Of a DNA stretch of 64,000 bases, positions 8,687-16,139 are shown in pieces. Position 1 is the stretch's first letter; each line of letters starts with the position of its first letter. Location of the stretch: the NCBI RefSeq assembly GCF_004365355.1, contig NZ_SODP01000001.1, positions 3,346,481-3,410,480 of the forward strand, in the 5' to 3' direction. Made by a program: the position numbers and the translations under genes. The notes beneath the pieces were generated by a model. It made no database searches, had not been told where the DNA came from, and was given only the letters and a program-made list of their open reading frames with translations. Source of the stretch: Kribbella pratensis. GTDB taxonomy: Bacteria; Actinomycetota; Actinomycetes; Propionibacteriales; Kribbellaceae.

Positions 8687-9027
8687 CGCGCACCTGCCAG
8701 CTCACGCCGCGGCAGCAGCACCGCAACCACACCGACGATCGTCGCCGCGACTCCGACACCGGCCGCGACGACCGCGGCAGCGGGGACGTCGGAGGCGAAG
8801 AACGCCGGCACCGCCAGCAGCGCGGACGCGATCCGCAGGGTGATCAGTGGAGCGAGCGCCCACCGCTTCCCGCGCCACGCCAGTACCACCAGCACCAGGC
8901 TGAGCAGCCCGATCACGGCTGAACCGATCGCGATGCTCATCGGCGGGTGATCACCGTCCGTCGTCAACGGAGTGGCCAGATCCGCCACGCCGAGCAGTCC
9001 GAGCAGAACCAACCCGAACTTGTTCAT
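8683..9027 (-). CDS. Small membrane protein, four predicted helices
   Basis: 114 aa. Hydrophobic stretches at about 4-18, 31-49, 57-74 and 80-103 and an Arg-rich tail (PRRELAGAR). No recognised domain. It is coupled (ATGA) to the following 232-aa membrane protein and is transcribed away from the sensor kinase gene at 9187, with which it shares a 159-bp divergent promoter region. Confidence 0.7.
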   Translation of the reverse strand: MNKFGLVLLGLLGVADLATPLTTDGDHPPMSIAIGSAVIGLLSLVLVVLAWRGKRWALAPLITLRIASALLAVPAFFASDVPAAAVVAAGVGVAATIVGVVAVLLPRRELAGAR

Positions 9028-9186
9028 CTCAGTACCCCCTCATCAGGTGTTTCCGACTGCTCAACCGTCGCTTGCCGTGTGGGGGTCAGGCCTGGGCGTG
9101 CGCTCCCTGCTGCTCAGGCGGCTCCCCGCTCCGACCGGGATTCCGATCCCGAGACGCCGGGAACGCTTTTGGCGCACACTTCGGGT

Positions 9187-11280
9187 ATGACCACCACCGC
9201 AGCGAGCCGAAGGGGTCTCGTCGGCCTGCTCGCCGGCTTCGTGGTCGCCGAGGTCGCGGTCGCCGTCGGCTACCTCCTCGCGATCGGCTGGGGCTGGCAC
9301 GAGCTGGTCGACTCGTTCATGGTGACGAACGGTCTGATGGCCTTGACCTTCGGCCTCTGCGGCGCCGTCATCGCGTGGCACCGGCCGTCCAACCCGATCG
9401 GCTGGCTCTTCCTCGCGGACGGGATCGGCCATGCGACGACGCCGCTCGGAGGTGCGTTCGCGCAGTACCTCGCCGACAACGGCGCCTCGGTCGCCGCGCA
9501 GCGTGTGCTCGTCACGATCTCGATCGCCGCGTGGCCGTGGTCGATCGGGCTCTTCCTGCCGCTGGCGCTCCTGCTGTTCCCGACCGGCCGCCTCTTGTCG
9601 CCGCGCTGGCGGTGGGCGGCCATCGGTGTGGTGGCGACCGCCCCGCTCTTCGTGCTGGAGATGGTCGGCAGCGGCGATCCCATCTCGCCCGGCCTTCCGC
9701 ACGGTTACCTCGCGATCCCGTCGTACGACTCGCTGCAACCGCTGTGGACGGCGACCGAGCTCCGCAACCTGGTCGCGATCCTGCTGGCGATCGTCTGCCT
9801 GACGATCCGCTATCGGCGCGCCGACGAAAAGGGCCGACGGCAACTCTTGTGGTTGCTGCTGGCATCGGTGATCGCGATCCTGTTCGTGACGCCGTGGGCG
9901 TTGGTCGCGGGCACACCGATCCTTGTGCTGCTGGCGATTCCGCTGATCCCGATCTCGGTGGCGGTGGCAATCGTTCGCTACCAGTTGCTCGACATCCGCC
10001 TGGTGATCTCGCGGGCGCTGACCTGGGGACTCTTGTCGTTGGTTGCCATCGGCATCTACGCGGTGCTGGTGGCGCTGCTCGACTCGCTGATCGCCTCCCA
10101 GGTCGGACGATCCGCTGCGGTCACGGTCTTCGTCGCGCTGATCATCGCGCCTGTCCTGCCCCGATTGCAGCAGCTCGTCGATCGAGCGCTGTACGGCGAT
10201 CGGCACGACCCGGCGCGGGTCGCATCTCGCGTCGGGGAGCAGTTGTCCGCAGGGCTGCCCGGTGTCGTCGCCGCGATCCGCTCCGCGCTCCGTCTTCCGT
10301 ACGCCGCGTTGATCGTCGACGGCGAGGTGATCGCCGTCGACGGCACGCCGGGAGCCGTCGTACCACTGGAGCTTTCGTACGGCGGTGAGGTTGTCGGGTC
10401 GCTCGCTATCGGGATGCGATCGGGTGAGTCCGCGCTGTCGTCGGCGGACCGCAGCGTGCTCGGGCTGGTCGCCGTACCCCTTGCTGTTGCCGTGCACGCG
10501 ACCCGCCTGTCCGCCGAACTCCAGTCCTCCCGCGAGAAGCTGATCTCCGCCCGCGAAGAAGAACGCCGCCGCCTCCGCCGCGACCTCCACGACGGCCTAG
10601 GCCCCACCCTCACCGGCATAGCCTTCTCGGCCGACGCCGTAGCCAACCTCATAACCCCCGCCACCTCCCCCGACGCCTCGCAGACCACCAGCGGTGCATC
10701 GCAGGCTGTTGAGCTTCTGACGAGGTTGCGGGGCGACATCCGGACCGCGATCGGCGACATCCGTCGGCTTGTGGACGATCTGCGGCCGCCCGCGTTGGAT
10801 GAGCTCGGTCTGGTTGGGGCGTTGCGGCAGCGGGCCGATCAGTTGTCGTTCCGTGCTGATGGCGCCACGATTCAGGTCGCGGTCTCCGCCAACGGGTTGC
10901 CGACGTTGCCGGCTGCGCTGGAAGTCGCGGCGTACCGCATCGCGACCGAGGCGCTCACGAACGTCGTCCGGCACTCGCGCGCGACGTCCGCAGTACTCGC
11001 GCTCCGCTGCGGCAGCGAGCTCGAGATCGAGGTGACCGACGACGGCCCACCGAACGGCGCCTGGCGCCCCGGCGTCGGCCTCCAGGCAATGCGCGAACGC
11101 GCCGCCGAACTCGGAGGCACCTTCAAGGCCGGCCCAACACCGACCGGCGGCCTGGTTCGCGCCTGTTTCCCCCTCGCCACGACAGCCACGACGACGCCCA
11201 TCCCCCGCCGAGAAAGGCGCGAGATGCCCGAGCCCGAGGCTCCGACCGCCCCGACGACCTCCCCGCTGGAGCCGCGATGA
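9187..11280 (+). CDS. NarL-type sensor histidine kinase (HisKA_3), multi-pass membrane sensor
   Basis: 697 aa. The N-terminal ~340 residues hold about eight membrane segments with no large extracellular loop, so the signal is probably sensed in or at the membrane. The phosphoacceptor His is near residue 468 in RRDLHDGLGPTL, the HisKA_3 signature. A HATPase_c domain follows (N-box around ATEALTNVVRHS, then DDGPPNG and GVGLQAMRERA). The C-terminus has a low-complexity Pro/Thr tail (~20 residues). ATG 9187 was chosen because the first helix starts soon after it; the open frame upstream to 8947 is not plausible. The stop overlaps the start of the LuxR-type regulator by 4 bp. Confidence 0.9.
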   Translation: MTTTAASRRGLVGLLAGFVVAEVAVAVGYLLAIGWGWHELVDSFMVTNGLMALTFGLCGAVIAWHRPSNPIGWLFLADGIGHATTPLGGAFAQYLADNGASVAAQRVLVTISIAAWPWSIGLFLPLALLLFPTGRLLSPRWRWAAIGVVATAPLFVLEMVGSGDPISPGLPHGYLAIPSYDSLQPLWTATELRNLVAILLAIVCLTIRYRRADEKGRRQLLWLLLASVIAILFVTPWALVAGTPILVLLAIPLIPISVAVAIVRYQLLDIRLVISRALTWGLLSLVAIGIYAVLVALLDSLIASQVGRSAAVTVFVALIIAPVLPRLQQLVDRALYGDRHDPARVASRVGEQLSAGLPGVVAAIRSALRLPYAALIVDGEVIAVDGTPGAVVPLELSYGGEVVGSLAIGMRSGESALSSADRSVLGLVAVPLAVAVHATRLSAELQSSREKLISAREEERRRLRRDLHDGLGPTLTGIAFSADAVANLITPATSPDASQTTSGASQAVELLTRLRGDIRTAIGDIRRLVDDLRPPALDELGLVGALRQRADQLSFRADGATIQVAVSANGLPTLPAALEVAAYRIATEALTNVVRHSRATSAVLALRCGSELEIEVTDDGPPNGAWRPGVGLQAMRERAAELGGTFKAGPTPTGGLVRACFPLATTATTTPIPRRERREMPEPEAPTAPTTSPLEPR

Positions 11281-11927
11281 CCATCCGCGTCGTGCTGGCC
11301 GACGATCATCCAGTGGTCCGGGCCGGCCTGGCAGCACTCCTGACCTCGCTCCCCGGCATCGAGGTAGTCGGCGTCGCGTCCACCGGTCGCGAGGCCGTCC
11401 GCGAGGTCATCACGAGCCGCCCCGATGTCGCCGTGCTCGACCTCCAGATGCCCGACCTCGACGGCTTCGCCGCCACCCGCGAGCTAGCACGATCTGCGCC
11501 GGACACCGCCGTACTCGTCCTCACCATGTTCGAGGACGACGACTCTGTCTTCGCCGCCATGCGCGCCGGCGCCCGCGGCTACCTGGTCAAAGGCGCCGAA
11601 CAAGAAGAAATCGCCCGAGCCATCCGCGCCGTCGCCGCCGGCGAAGCCATCTTCGGCCCCGGCGTAGCCCGCCGCGTCCTCACCTTCTTCTCCGCCCCGC
11701 CACCCGCCGCCGACCCGTTCCCCGAACTCACCACCCGCGAGCGCCAGATCCTCGACCTGATCGCCGCCGGCCTCTCCAACCCCGCCATCGCCGACCGCCT
11801 GAACCTCGCCTCCAAGACCGTCGCCAACAACGTCTCCACCATCTTCACCAAACTAGGCATAGCCGACCGCTCCACCGCCATCATCCAGGCGAGGAACGCT
11901 GGGCTGGGGGTCGAGGAATCGCGTTGA
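11277..11927 (+). CDS. NarL/LuxR-family response regulator
   Basis: 216 aa. Receiver domain at 1-120 with the phosphorylated Asp in VAVLDLQMPDLDG and the conserved Lys in GYLVKGAEQ. A LuxR helix-turn-helix (LTTRERQILDLIAAGLSN through VANNVSTIFTKLGI) covers about 150-205. It is translationally coupled to the kinase gene, so the two form a cognate pair. The last 47 bp overlap the convergent WYL regulator gene. Confidence 0.93.
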   Translation: MTIRVVLADDHPVVRAGLAALLTSLPGIEVVGVASTGREAVREVITSRPDVAVLDLQMPDLDGFAATRELARSAPDTAVLVLTMFEDDDSVFAAMRAGARGYLVKGAEQEEIARAIRAVAAGEAIFGPGVARRVLTFFSAPPPAADPFPELTTRERQILDLIAAGLSNPAIADRLNLASKTVANNVSTIFTKLGIADRSTAIIQARNAGLGVEESR

Positions 11928-12912
11928 GGTAGCGGTTGCCGATGGTTTGGAGGTGGGTGAGGAGTTCGGGTGGGCCGTCGACGTGGAAGTCGAGGCCGAG
12001 CATGCCGATGTAGACGGCGACGATTTCGAGGGAGTCGGCGCCGGTGACGAGGACGCAGGTGTTGTCGTCGATGGATTCGACGATGCCTACGGCGGCGTGG
12101 ATGCGGGACAGGACTTCCTGGGCGGGAGCGTCGACGGTGATGCGGGCGTGGACCTTCCAGCCGGTGGTCGCGACGTCGCGCAGTACGAAGTCGGTGTAGT
12201 CCTCGTCGGCGATCGGGCGCGGCTGGTACTTGCGACCTGTTGCCATCCGCAACGTTATCCAGTCGACCCGGTAGGTCCGCCAGACCGACTGCTCGTCCCG
12301 CGCGACGAGGTACCAGTAGCGCTGCCAGCTCACCAGACGGTAAGGCTCGACGAGAATCGGCAGGTCCTGCACGACACCGGATCCTGCCCCGCGGGTCGGA
12401 CTCCCCGCAGCGACGGCGTAGTCGAACCGCAGGTAGTGCTCGTCGCGGATGCAGGCTGCGATCGTCGCGAGCACGGCGGGATCGATCTCAGGGTCGGCCA
12501 CGTTGGAACCCGTGTTGTCGGGCCCCTTCTCCATCGCTCGGTGGATCGCGGTGACCTGGCGCTGGAGACGGTGCGGGAGGACCTGCTCAAGTTTGGTCAG
12601 CGCGCGCGTACTGCTCTCCGCCATCCCCATCACGCCGGCGCCGGTGCGCAGGCCCACCGCGACGGCGACCGCCTCCTCGTCGTCGAGCAGCAGCGGCGGA
12701 AGCTTCGCACCGACACCGAGCTGGTAGTGCCCGGCCGGGCCACGGGTCGCATCCACCGGGTACCCGAGCTCGCGGAGCCGGTCGATGTCGTTTCGGATCG
12801 TCCGGGTCGTGACCTCGAGCCGCTCGGCCAGCTCCGTGCCGGTCCAAGCCGGCTTCGTCTGCAGCAACGCCAGCAGGGACAACAGCCGCTGCGAAGTCTC
12901 GAGCAAAATCAT
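11881..12912 (-). CDS. WYL-domain transcriptional regulator
   Basis: 343 aa. An N-terminal HTH_11-type winged helix (LLALLQTKPAWTGTELAERL, TTRTIRNDIDRLRELGYPV) is followed by a WYL domain (about 140-230; the motif region VSWQRYWYLVARDE contains the W-Y-L core) and a C-terminal WCX extension. WYL proteins usually sense small ligands or nucleic acids. It is divergent from the epoxide hydrolase gene with 48 bp between them and an inverted repeat in the gap, so it probably controls both. Confidence 0.88.
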   Translation of the reverse strand: MILLETSQRLLSLLALLQTKPAWTGTELAERLEVTTRTIRNDIDRLRELGYPVDATRGPAGHYQLGVGAKLPPLLLDDEEAVAVAVGLRTGAGVMGMAESSTRALTKLEQVLPHRLQRQVTAIHRAMEKGPDNTGSNVADPEIDPAVLATIAACIRDEHYLRFDYAVAAGSPTRGAGSGVVQDLPILVEPYRLVSWQRYWYLVARDEQSVWRTYRVDWITLRMATGRKYQPRPIADEDYTDFVLRDVATTGWKVHARITVDAPAQEVLSRIHAAVGIVESIDDNTCVLVTGADSLEIVAVYIGMLGLDFHVDGPPELLTHLQTIGNRYLNAIPRPPAQRSSPG

Positions 12913-12920
12913 CTCCCAAT

Positions 12921-12939
12921 TAGGAATCTAATGTTCCTA
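12921..12939. promoter_or_regulatory. Inverted repeat operator candidate between WYL regulator and epoxide hydrolase
   Basis: TAGGAA-N7-TTCCTA is a perfect 6-bp inverted repeat in an AT-rich 48-bp divergent gap. It overlaps the likely core promoters of both genes and is placed where the WYL regulator would act. Binding is inference. Confidence 0.45.
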
Positions 12940-12948
12940 TACGGATTC

Positions 12949-12954
12949 TACGGT
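12949..12954 (+). promoter_or_regulatory. -10 box TACGGT, probable leaderless start for the epoxide hydrolase
   Basis: TACGGT ends 6 nt before the ATG at 12961; no ribosome site is visible between them. This fits the TANNNT-plus-leaderless pattern seen at several genes in the window. Confidence 0.4.
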
Positions 12955-12960
12955 AAACCC

Positions 12961-14091
12961 ATGAGCACAAACGAGAGCATCCAGTCCTTCACCGTCAAGA
13001 TCGACCAGGCCGACCTGGACGATCTGCAGGCCCGCCTCGCGCGGACCCGGCTGCCCGAGCCTGCTCCCGGCGACGACTGGGACCTCGGCACCCCGAACCA
13101 CTACCTCCGCGAGATGGTCGACCACTGGCAGAACACGTTCGACTGGCGTGAGCAGGAAGCGCGGATGAACGAGTTCCCGCACTACCTGACCGAGATCGAC
13201 GGCCAGACCGTCCACTTCATCCACGTGCCGTCCGCCGTCGAGGGCGCGACGCCGCTGCTCCTGCTGCACACCTACCCCGGCTCGTTCGTCGACTTTCTCG
13301 ACATGATCGGCCCGCTGACCGACCCCGCGGCGTACGGCGGATCGGACGCGGACGCCTTCTCCGTGGTGGTCCCGTCGATGCCGGGCTTCGCCTTCAGTAC
13401 GCCGCTCGTCGACCGCGGCTGGACGATGGCGCGGGTGGCGAGGACGTACGACACGCTGATGCGACGGCTCGGCTACGAGTCGTACGGCGCGCACGGGTCC
13501 GACGGCGGCGCGATGATCTCGCGCGAGCTCGGCGTACTGAACCCGGAAGGTTTCCTCGGCCTGCACGTCCTGCAGCTGTTCTCGTTCCCGTCGGGCGACC
13601 CGGCCGAGTTCGAGAAGTTCACGCCGGCGGACTACGCGGCGCTCGAGCACCTGAAGTGGTTCCAGTCGGTCGGCGGGTACAACGCGATCAACTCGACCCG
13701 CCCGCAGACCGTTGCCGTCGGCATCTCCGACTCACCCGTCGGCCAACTGGCCTGGAACGAGCTGTTCAACAACTTCGGCAACGGCACCAGCCTGGTCAGC
13801 CGCGATCAGATCCTGACCGAGGTCTCGCTGTACTGGTTCACGAACAGCTCGGCGGCGGCCGGCCGCTACCACTACGAGGAGGCGAACTCCGGCGCCGAGC
13901 CACAGGTCAATCACGCACGGACCGGCGTCGCCGTCTTCGCCGACGACTTCAAGACGATCCGGCCGCTGGCCGACCGCGACAACACCAACATCGTGCACTG
14001 GTCCACCTTCGAGAAGGGCGGCCACTTCGCCTCGCTCGAATGCCCGGACGACGTCACCGCCGACCTGCGGAAGTTCTTCCGAAACCTGTGA
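12961..14091 (+). CDS. Epoxide hydrolase (EHN-type alpha/beta hydrolase)
   Basis: 376 aa. An N-terminal EHN domain (residues ~10-115, IDQADLDDLQARLARTRLPE) typical of microsomal-type epoxide hydrolases precedes the alpha/beta-hydrolase core. The oxyanion motif is HTYP (103-106), the nucleophile Asp181 lies in GAHGSDGGA, and His355 in KGGHFASLE is the catalytic base. It opens epoxides to diols in the cytoplasm; the natural substrate is unknown. ATG 12961 is preferred over the earlier in-frame start because the EHN domain begins soon after and a -10 box sits 6 nt upstream. It is divergent from the WYL regulator. Confidence 0.88.
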   Translation: MSTNESIQSFTVKIDQADLDDLQARLARTRLPEPAPGDDWDLGTPNHYLREMVDHWQNTFDWREQEARMNEFPHYLTEIDGQTVHFIHVPSAVEGATPLLLLHTYPGSFVDFLDMIGPLTDPAAYGGSDADAFSVVVPSMPGFAFSTPLVDRGWTMARVARTYDTLMRRLGYESYGAHGSDGGAMISRELGVLNPEGFLGLHVLQLFSFPSGDPAEFEKFTPADYAALEHLKWFQSVGGYNAINSTRPQTVAVGISDSPVGQLAWNELFNNFGNGTSLVSRDQILTEVSLYWFTNSSAAAGRYHYEEANSGAEPQVNHARTGVAVFADDFKTIRPLADRDNTNIVHWSTFEKGGHFASLECPDDVTADLRKFFRNL

Positions 14092-14100
14092 CCTTTTGAG

Positions 14101-14127
14101 GGCCGGCTCGCAGATCGCGGGCCGGCC
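14101..14127 (+). terminator. Stem-loop terminator after the epoxide hydrolase gene
   Basis: GGCCGGCTCGC pairs with GCGGGCCGGCC (11 bp, one G-U) around a 5-nt loop, starting 9 bp after the stop codon. The sequence after it is only moderately T-rich. It lies between convergent genes and may act in both directions. Confidence 0.6.
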
Positions 14128-14130
14128 TCC

Positions 14131-14706
14131 TCAGCTTTTCAGCTCGATCTTGCCGATCACCTTCGGCCCGACGGTGTCGAGGACCAGGATGCCGTCCTGG
14201 TAGAAGTTGCTGACGTACATCCGCTGGCCGTCCGGGCTGACGACCAGTTCCACTGCCACCCCCAGGTCGTCGGTGAGTGAACCGACAACCTGATGCTTGC
14301 CCAGGTCAACGATCCGGACGACGTCGTCGGTGCCTGCGGTGCCTTGGTTGTCGTCGCCGCCGAGGATGAAGAGCTTCTTGCCGTCCGACGCCGCGATCCG
14401 TGACCCGGCCGGCACGTCGACCGGTGTCGGGCGGGTCGTCTCGGCTTTCGTGTTGATCACCGCGTACGACGTACTGCCGATCGCGTACAGGGCTCCGTCC
14501 GGACCTGGCGTGAGATCACGGAGCTTGGACTTCACCGTGATCGGGCTCCGCGCGGGCTGCCGGGTCTTCGTGTCGATCACCGCGACGGTGTCCGAATCCC
14601 CGCCGGCGACGTACAGCCGCGCACCCTTCTCGTCGACCGCGATGTCCGCCGGGTTCGGCCCACTCGCCAACGGACCGCCGACCGTCTGCATCGTCCCGGT
14701 GTTCAC
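14131..14706 (-). CDS. YncE-like beta-propeller protein, short form
   Basis: 191 aa from a GTG with a good ribosome site (GGAGGG 8 nt upstream) and an in-frame TAG immediately before it. The sequence has about four propeller blades of the YncE/YVTN type (GPNPADIAVDEKGARLYV, SPDGQRMYVSNF). Full YncE-like propellers are around 300-350 aa and carry a signal peptide; this one has neither, so it is either a shortened gene or the surviving 3' part of one. Function unknown; such proteins are usually envelope-associated binding scaffolds. Confidence 0.6.
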   Translation of the reverse strand: MNTGTMQTVGGPLASGPNPADIAVDEKGARLYVAGGDSDTVAVIDTKTRQPARSPITVKSKLRDLTPGPDGALYAIGSTSYAVINTKAETTRPTPVDVPAGSRIAASDGKKLFILGGDDNQGTAGTDDVVRIVDLGKHQVVGSLTDDLGVAVELVVSPDGQRMYVSNFYQDGILVLDTVGPKVIGKIELKS

Positions 14707-14791
14707 CTACAGAACCCTCCCAGGAATCGACTCATGCCCGGGTCCGGGTGGTTCCGCAACGGTCGGTAGCCATTTGCCGACGCAACGCAGA

Positions 14792-14821
14792 GAGCCCGGA
14801 GTGCTCACGCACTCCGGGCTC
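14792..14821. terminator. Perfect 13-bp stem-loop, probable factor-independent terminator
   Basis: GAGCCCGGAGTGC pairs without mismatch with GCACTCCGGGCTC around the 4-nt loop TCAC, followed by CTTTGGG. No gene ends close by on the plus strand; on the minus strand the EACC1-like gene ends 257 bp before it. Read on the minus strand it could shield the beta-propeller gene from upstream transcription. Confidence 0.6.
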
Positions 14822-14980
14822 CTTTGGGCTCCACCCTTCTGGAGGGACGTCCGGGCAGAGCTTCCTGGCCGGGCTCGACCTAGACCCGCCGGCGCTCCCG
14901 CCAACTCCGCCGCGTACCCCCGAAACCGCAACGAACACCCCGCCGCCCAAGGCCTCCCCGAATCCTGCAGCGCCCCGTCG

Positions 14981-15013
14981 AATGACGCATCACAACTGAA
15001 TGGCGCATCACAA
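14981..15013. repeat. Two-copy 15-bp direct repeat, 18-bp period
   Basis: AATGACGCATCACAA and AATGGCGCATCACAA differ at one base and start 18 bp apart. They lie downstream of the EACC1-like gene and upstream of the beta-propeller gene on the minus strand. This could be a two-site operator or a slippage product; nothing else identifies it. Confidence 0.5.
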
Positions 15014-15077
15014 TCCCCTCCCCCACCCAGTGACGCTACGCCCGCCGGATTCCCCCGACAACGCCTCACACGGGTGA

Positions 15078-15440
15078 CTAGCGCGGCCGGTTCAGGAACT
15101 CCTCGAGCAAGGCGGCGCGCTCGTCGTACGTCGGCCGCTCCAACTCGATCGAGTCGTCCCCCAGCGTCACCACGATCTTCCCCGGACTCTTCCGCCGCTG
15201 GATCCAATCCCGCAGTACGGCGACCAACGTCGGCACCGCCCCGCCCGCCCCCACCAACGCCACCGCGATGGCAATAGATCCATCGTCCTGAGCCAACCCA
15301 CCCGGCTCCTTCACATCCTGCGTAGGCAGCCCTTCCCCCGCCAGCTCCTTCCGCAACTGCCGGACAGCCTTCACACACCGCCCCTCATCCATCCCTGCAT
15401 CCCCCACCACCCGAACCTCAACCCACCGCGGCTCACCCAT
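15078..15440 (-). CDS. EACC1-like effector-associated constant component protein
   Basis: 120 aa. The layout matches the EACC1 family of actinobacterial NTP-dependent conflict systems: an N-terminal strand/helix (VRQLRKELAGEGL), a central hydrophobic segment (IAIAVALVGAGGAVPTLVAVLRDWI), a basic RRK turn, a beta-rich stretch (IVVTLGDDSIEL) and a final helix (ERAALLEEFLNRP). In described systems EACC1 sits beside caspase-, trypsin- or TIR-type effectors and is thought to recruit them. Here no such effector is adjacent; the neighbours are a Phd-like antitoxin pair and a putative toxin, divergently transcribed. Assignment is by eye. Confidence 0.6.
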   Translation of the reverse strand: MGEPRWVEVRVVGDAGMDEGRCVKAVRQLRKELAGEGLPTQDVKEPGGLAQDDGSIAIAVALVGAGGAVPTLVAVLRDWIQRRKSPGKIVVTLGDDSIELERPTYDERAALLEEFLNRPR

Positions 15441-15471
15441 CCACCACTCCCATCAGTTGCCCCCGGCCCCC

Positions 15472-15480
15472 TGTGGATAA
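15472..15480 (-). promoter_or_regulatory. DnaA-box sequence TTATCCACA (copy 1)
   Basis: TGTGGATAA on the plus strand is the exact complement of the consensus DnaA box TTATCCACA. It lies in the 100-bp divergent gap upstream of the small Phd-like gene. A second exact copy in the same orientation is 249 bp away. Whether DnaA binds here is unknown. Confidence 0.4.
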
Positions 15481-15540
15481 CTCCCCCGCCAACCAGCCCC
15501 CAACTCCTATTCTGCTGAGAACCCCACCGAAAGGGTCCCC

Positions 15541-15729
15541 ATGAACCCCACCGAAACCGAGCCCATCTGCCTGATCACCCCCTCCACCGCCGCCGAACTC
15601 CTCCCCCACATGCTCACCCGCTTCCACCTCGGCTACCAAGACCCCCTAATCTTCGGCACCACCAAACCAGAAGCCGTCCTAATCCCCTACACCCTCTGGC
15701 AATCCCTCAACCCCAACCCCTGTGGATAA
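15541..15729 (+). CDS. Short Phd/YefM-like antitoxin paralogue
   Basis: 62 aa, with a ribosome site (GAAAGGG) before the ATG. Its core STAAELLPHMLTRFHLG followed by PLIFG and VLIPYTLWQSL mirrors the next gene (TAAYNLPRMLQRF, PLIFG, VVVPFDRWEQL). It ends right after the DNA-binding fold, so it lacks the C-terminal toxin-neutralising segment. This suggests either a repressor-only copy or a truncated duplicate. The stop codon lies inside the second DnaA-box sequence. Confidence 0.55.
   Translation: MNPTETEPICLITPSTAAELLPHMLTRFHLGYQDPLIFGTTKPEAVLIPYTLWQSLNPNPCG
15721..15729 (-). promoter_or_regulatory. DnaA-box sequence TTATCCACA (copy 2)
   Basis: Exact second copy of the complement TGTGGATAA. 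It overlaps the end of the short antitoxin-like gene and lies just upstream of the promoter of the antitoxin-toxin pair. Confidence 0.4.
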
Positions 15730-15755
15730 GTGCCACGAGCGTGAGTCGACTCGTC

Positions 15756-15761
15756 TAGGCT
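15756..15761 (+). promoter_or_regulatory. -10 box TAGGCT for the antitoxin-toxin operon
   Basis: TAGGCT lies 27 nt before the ATG at 15789 and is followed by a clear ribosome site GAAGGAG (15777-15783). A short leader mRNA is therefore expected. Confidence 0.45.
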
Positions 15762-15788
15762 GGAAAGGCAGCCAGCGAAGGAGCTCAG

Positions 15789-16139
15789 ATGTCGACGGAA
15801 ACACCGCAGGATCGGCCGAACGGTGACCGAGTCAATGTGATCGACACGGCGACCGCGGCGTACAACCTGCCTCGGATGTTGCAGCGGTTCCGTGCGGGGC
15901 AGACCGAGCCGCTGATCTTCGGCGACGACGGTCAGCCGGAAGGTGTCGTAGTCCCGTTCGACCGATGGGAGCAGCTCGAGCAGCTAGCCGAGGACGCCCA
16001 GCAGGCCAGTGAGATTCGCGAGGTTACTCAGCGACGCCTGGCGACGAACCGCGCCGAGGACTACGTCTCGGCCGATGACCTCGCTGCAGAGTTCGGTTGG
16101 AATCTCGACACCGACAACGAGCCGCCCAAACCCCGATGA
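15789..16139 (+). CDS. Phd/YefM-family antitoxin
   Basis: 116 aa. The N-terminal Phd/YefM fold covers about residues 15-60 (VIDTATAAYNLPRMLQRF, EPLIFGDDG, VVVPFDRWEQLEQL). An acidic, probably disordered C-terminal region (~60-116, YVSADDLAAEFGWNLD) is of the kind that masks a partner toxin. A strong ribosome site (GAAGGAG) precedes the ATG. The stop overlaps the start of the next gene by 4 bp, a standard antitoxin-toxin arrangement. It should bind DNA and repress its own operon. Confidence 0.75.
   Translation: MSTETPQDRPNGDRVNVIDTATAAYNLPRMLQRFRAGQTEPLIFGDDGQPEGVVVPFDRWEQLEQLAEDAQQASEIREVTQRRLATNRAEDYVSADDLAAEFGWNLDTDNEPPKPR

Larger units (their letters stand above)
14707..15077. other. 371-bp intergenic stretch with a strong hairpin and a tandem repeat
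   Basis: No credible gene. It holds a perfect 13-bp hairpin (14792-14821) and an imperfect 18-bp-period tandem repeat (14981-15013), both listed separately. The open frames across it look like shadows (low complexity, Gly/Arg/Pro-rich). It may contain the lost 5' part of the beta-propeller gene, but no blade motif was recognised. Confidence 0.5.

Noticed and set aside
9061..10590. 509-codon antisense open frame across the sensor kinase gene
   Set aside because: Composition is Arg/Gln/Asp-rich with no domain; the plus strand encodes a clear histidine kinase.
14760..14830. Possible tRNA or structured RNA at the strong hairpin
   Set aside because: No cloverleaf can be folded with conserved T- and D-loop bases on either strand; a terminator-like stem-loop explains the structure.
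14981..15013. Possible CRISPR-like repeat
   Set aside because: Only two imperfect 15-bp copies with a 3-bp gap; no spacers and no cas genes.
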